This document shows positions 63,520 to 64,000 of a stretch of DNA of 64,000 nucleotides, in pieces. Under the pieces are notes generated by a model that worked only from the letters and a program-made list of their open reading frames with translations, did not search any database and was not told the origin of the DNA. The translations under genes were made by a program, and so were the position numbers. Origin of the DNA: Mycolicibacterium madagascariense (lineage in GTDB: Bacteria > Actinomycetota > Actinomycetes > Mycobacteriales > Mycobacteriaceae); NCBI RefSeq assembly GCF_010729665.1, contig NZ_AP022610.1, forward strand, positions 5,648,089 to 5,712,088, given 5' to 3'. The first letter of the stretch is position 1, and the number at the start of each line of letters is the position of its first letter.

Positions 63520-64000
63520 GTGACTGATGGGCAAGGCGCCTCGGACGCCTCAGGCACCCGGCACCGCTACGACGCGGCGCTGGCTGGGGAGATCGAACGT
63601 ACCTGGCAGCAGAACTGGGACCGGCTGGGAACGTTCCACGTGCCCAACCCGGTCGGCTCGCTGGCGCCCACCGACGGCTCCGAGGTGCCCGCCGACAAGA
63701 TGTTCGTGCAGGACATGTTCCCCTACCCCTCCGGCGAGGCCTGCGTCGGTCATCCCTGGGCTACATCGCCACCGACGTGTACGCCAGGTACTTCCGTATG
63801 ACGGGACGTAACGTGTTGCGCGTTGGGTTTCGACGCGTTCGGGTTGCCCGCCGAGTACGCGGTGCAGACGGGGACCCATCCACCCGCACCGAGGCGAACA
63901 TCGTCAACTTCCGTCGCCAGCTGGGCTGGGGCTCGGCCACGACGCCCGGCGCAGCTTCTCCACCACCGACACCGACTTCTACAAGTGGACGCAGTGGATC
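63520..64000 (+). pseudogene. leuS: leuS, leucyl-tRNA synthetase, 5' part, multiply frameshifted and cut by window end
   Basis: Start taken as GTG 63520 ([11 protein letters not shown]); GTG 63502 is an alternative. [19 protein letters not shown] and [15 protein letters not shown] lead into the class I HIGH region, which should read [20 protein letters not shown]; the DNA has at least three indels there (about 63741-63762). More errors follow (63820-63950), around [15 protein letters not shown] and NFRRQLG. The gene would continue past 64000. Charges tRNA-Leu. Confidence 0.88.

Overview
The window is the replication-origin region of a mycobacterium, most likely a rapid grower (Mycolicibacterium type). 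The evidence is high GC, the order rnpA-rpmH-dnaA-oriC-dnaN-gnd-recF-dciA-gyrB-gyrA, the PknA/PknB-PstP-RodA-PbpA-FHA cluster, and protein sequences that read as close relatives of M. tuberculosis Rv0001-Rv0020c and Rv3906c-Rv3923c. A gnd-like gene between dnaN and recF is, from memory, a feature of fast growers. The replication genes run leftward, so the window is the reverse complement of the usual mycobacterial map. Where I name Rv counterparts I rely on memory of those proteins, not on a search.

Layout. (1) 1-5.3 kb: the end of a ClpP-like gene, a ClgR-like regulator, a small unknown protein, and two tandem paralogous secreted proteins with a near-identical N-terminal module and unlike coiled-coil or low-complexity tails. 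A tRNA-Leu closes the block. (2) 5.6-15.2 kb: the rightward operon fhaA, fhaB, pstP, rodA, pbpA, pknA, pknB, in which the last six genes overlap mostly by 4 nt. It joins Ser/Thr phospho-signalling to elongation and septal peptidoglycan synthesis. (3) 15.2-20 kb: a glutamine amidotransferase, a DUF881 protein, crgA, a small membrane protein, ppiA, cwsA, tRNA-Ala, a 33-residue DLW-39-like protein, tRNA-Ile and a DUF3566 membrane protein. (4) 20-31 kb: gyrA, gyrB, dciA, recF, gnd, dnaN, oriC, dnaA. (5) 31.3-36.6 kb: rpmH, rnpA, yidD, yidC, khpB, rsmG, parA, parB, with two perfect parS sites. (6) 36.8-56.3 kb: an acetyltransferase-like gene, cwlM, trxA, trxB, a short anti-sigma-like gene, a small secreted protein, sigM, a murJ-pseudokinase fusion and a DUF6049 gene. 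An 8.77-kb block of this region is present twice in tandem. (7) 56.3-64 kb: mutT4, pcnA, a DxDGDG-repeat protein, a TIGR03084 protein, an MFS transporter, yqgE, a small membrane protein, an Mtc28-like antigen and the start of leuS.

The most important observation is the tandem repeat 37099-45863 / 45864-54629. The two copies differ, as far as I can see, only by small insertions and deletions (about 26 found by eye) and by no base substitutions. The indels break different places in the two copies of the same gene, so sigM can be rebuilt intact by combining them. This looks like an assembly artefact in poorly polished long-read sequence, possibly an untrimmed circular overlap, rather than biology. 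Frameshifts also hit dciA, rsmG, the DUF6049 gene, pcnA and leuS, and get very dense at the right end.

Functionally the window holds most of the PknB cell-wall control circuit: PknB, PknA, PstP, FhaA, CwlM, the MurJ fusion, RodA, PbpA, CrgA and CwsA. It also holds the whole initiation and segregation apparatus (DnaA, DnaN, DciA, gyrase, oriC, parS, ParAB).
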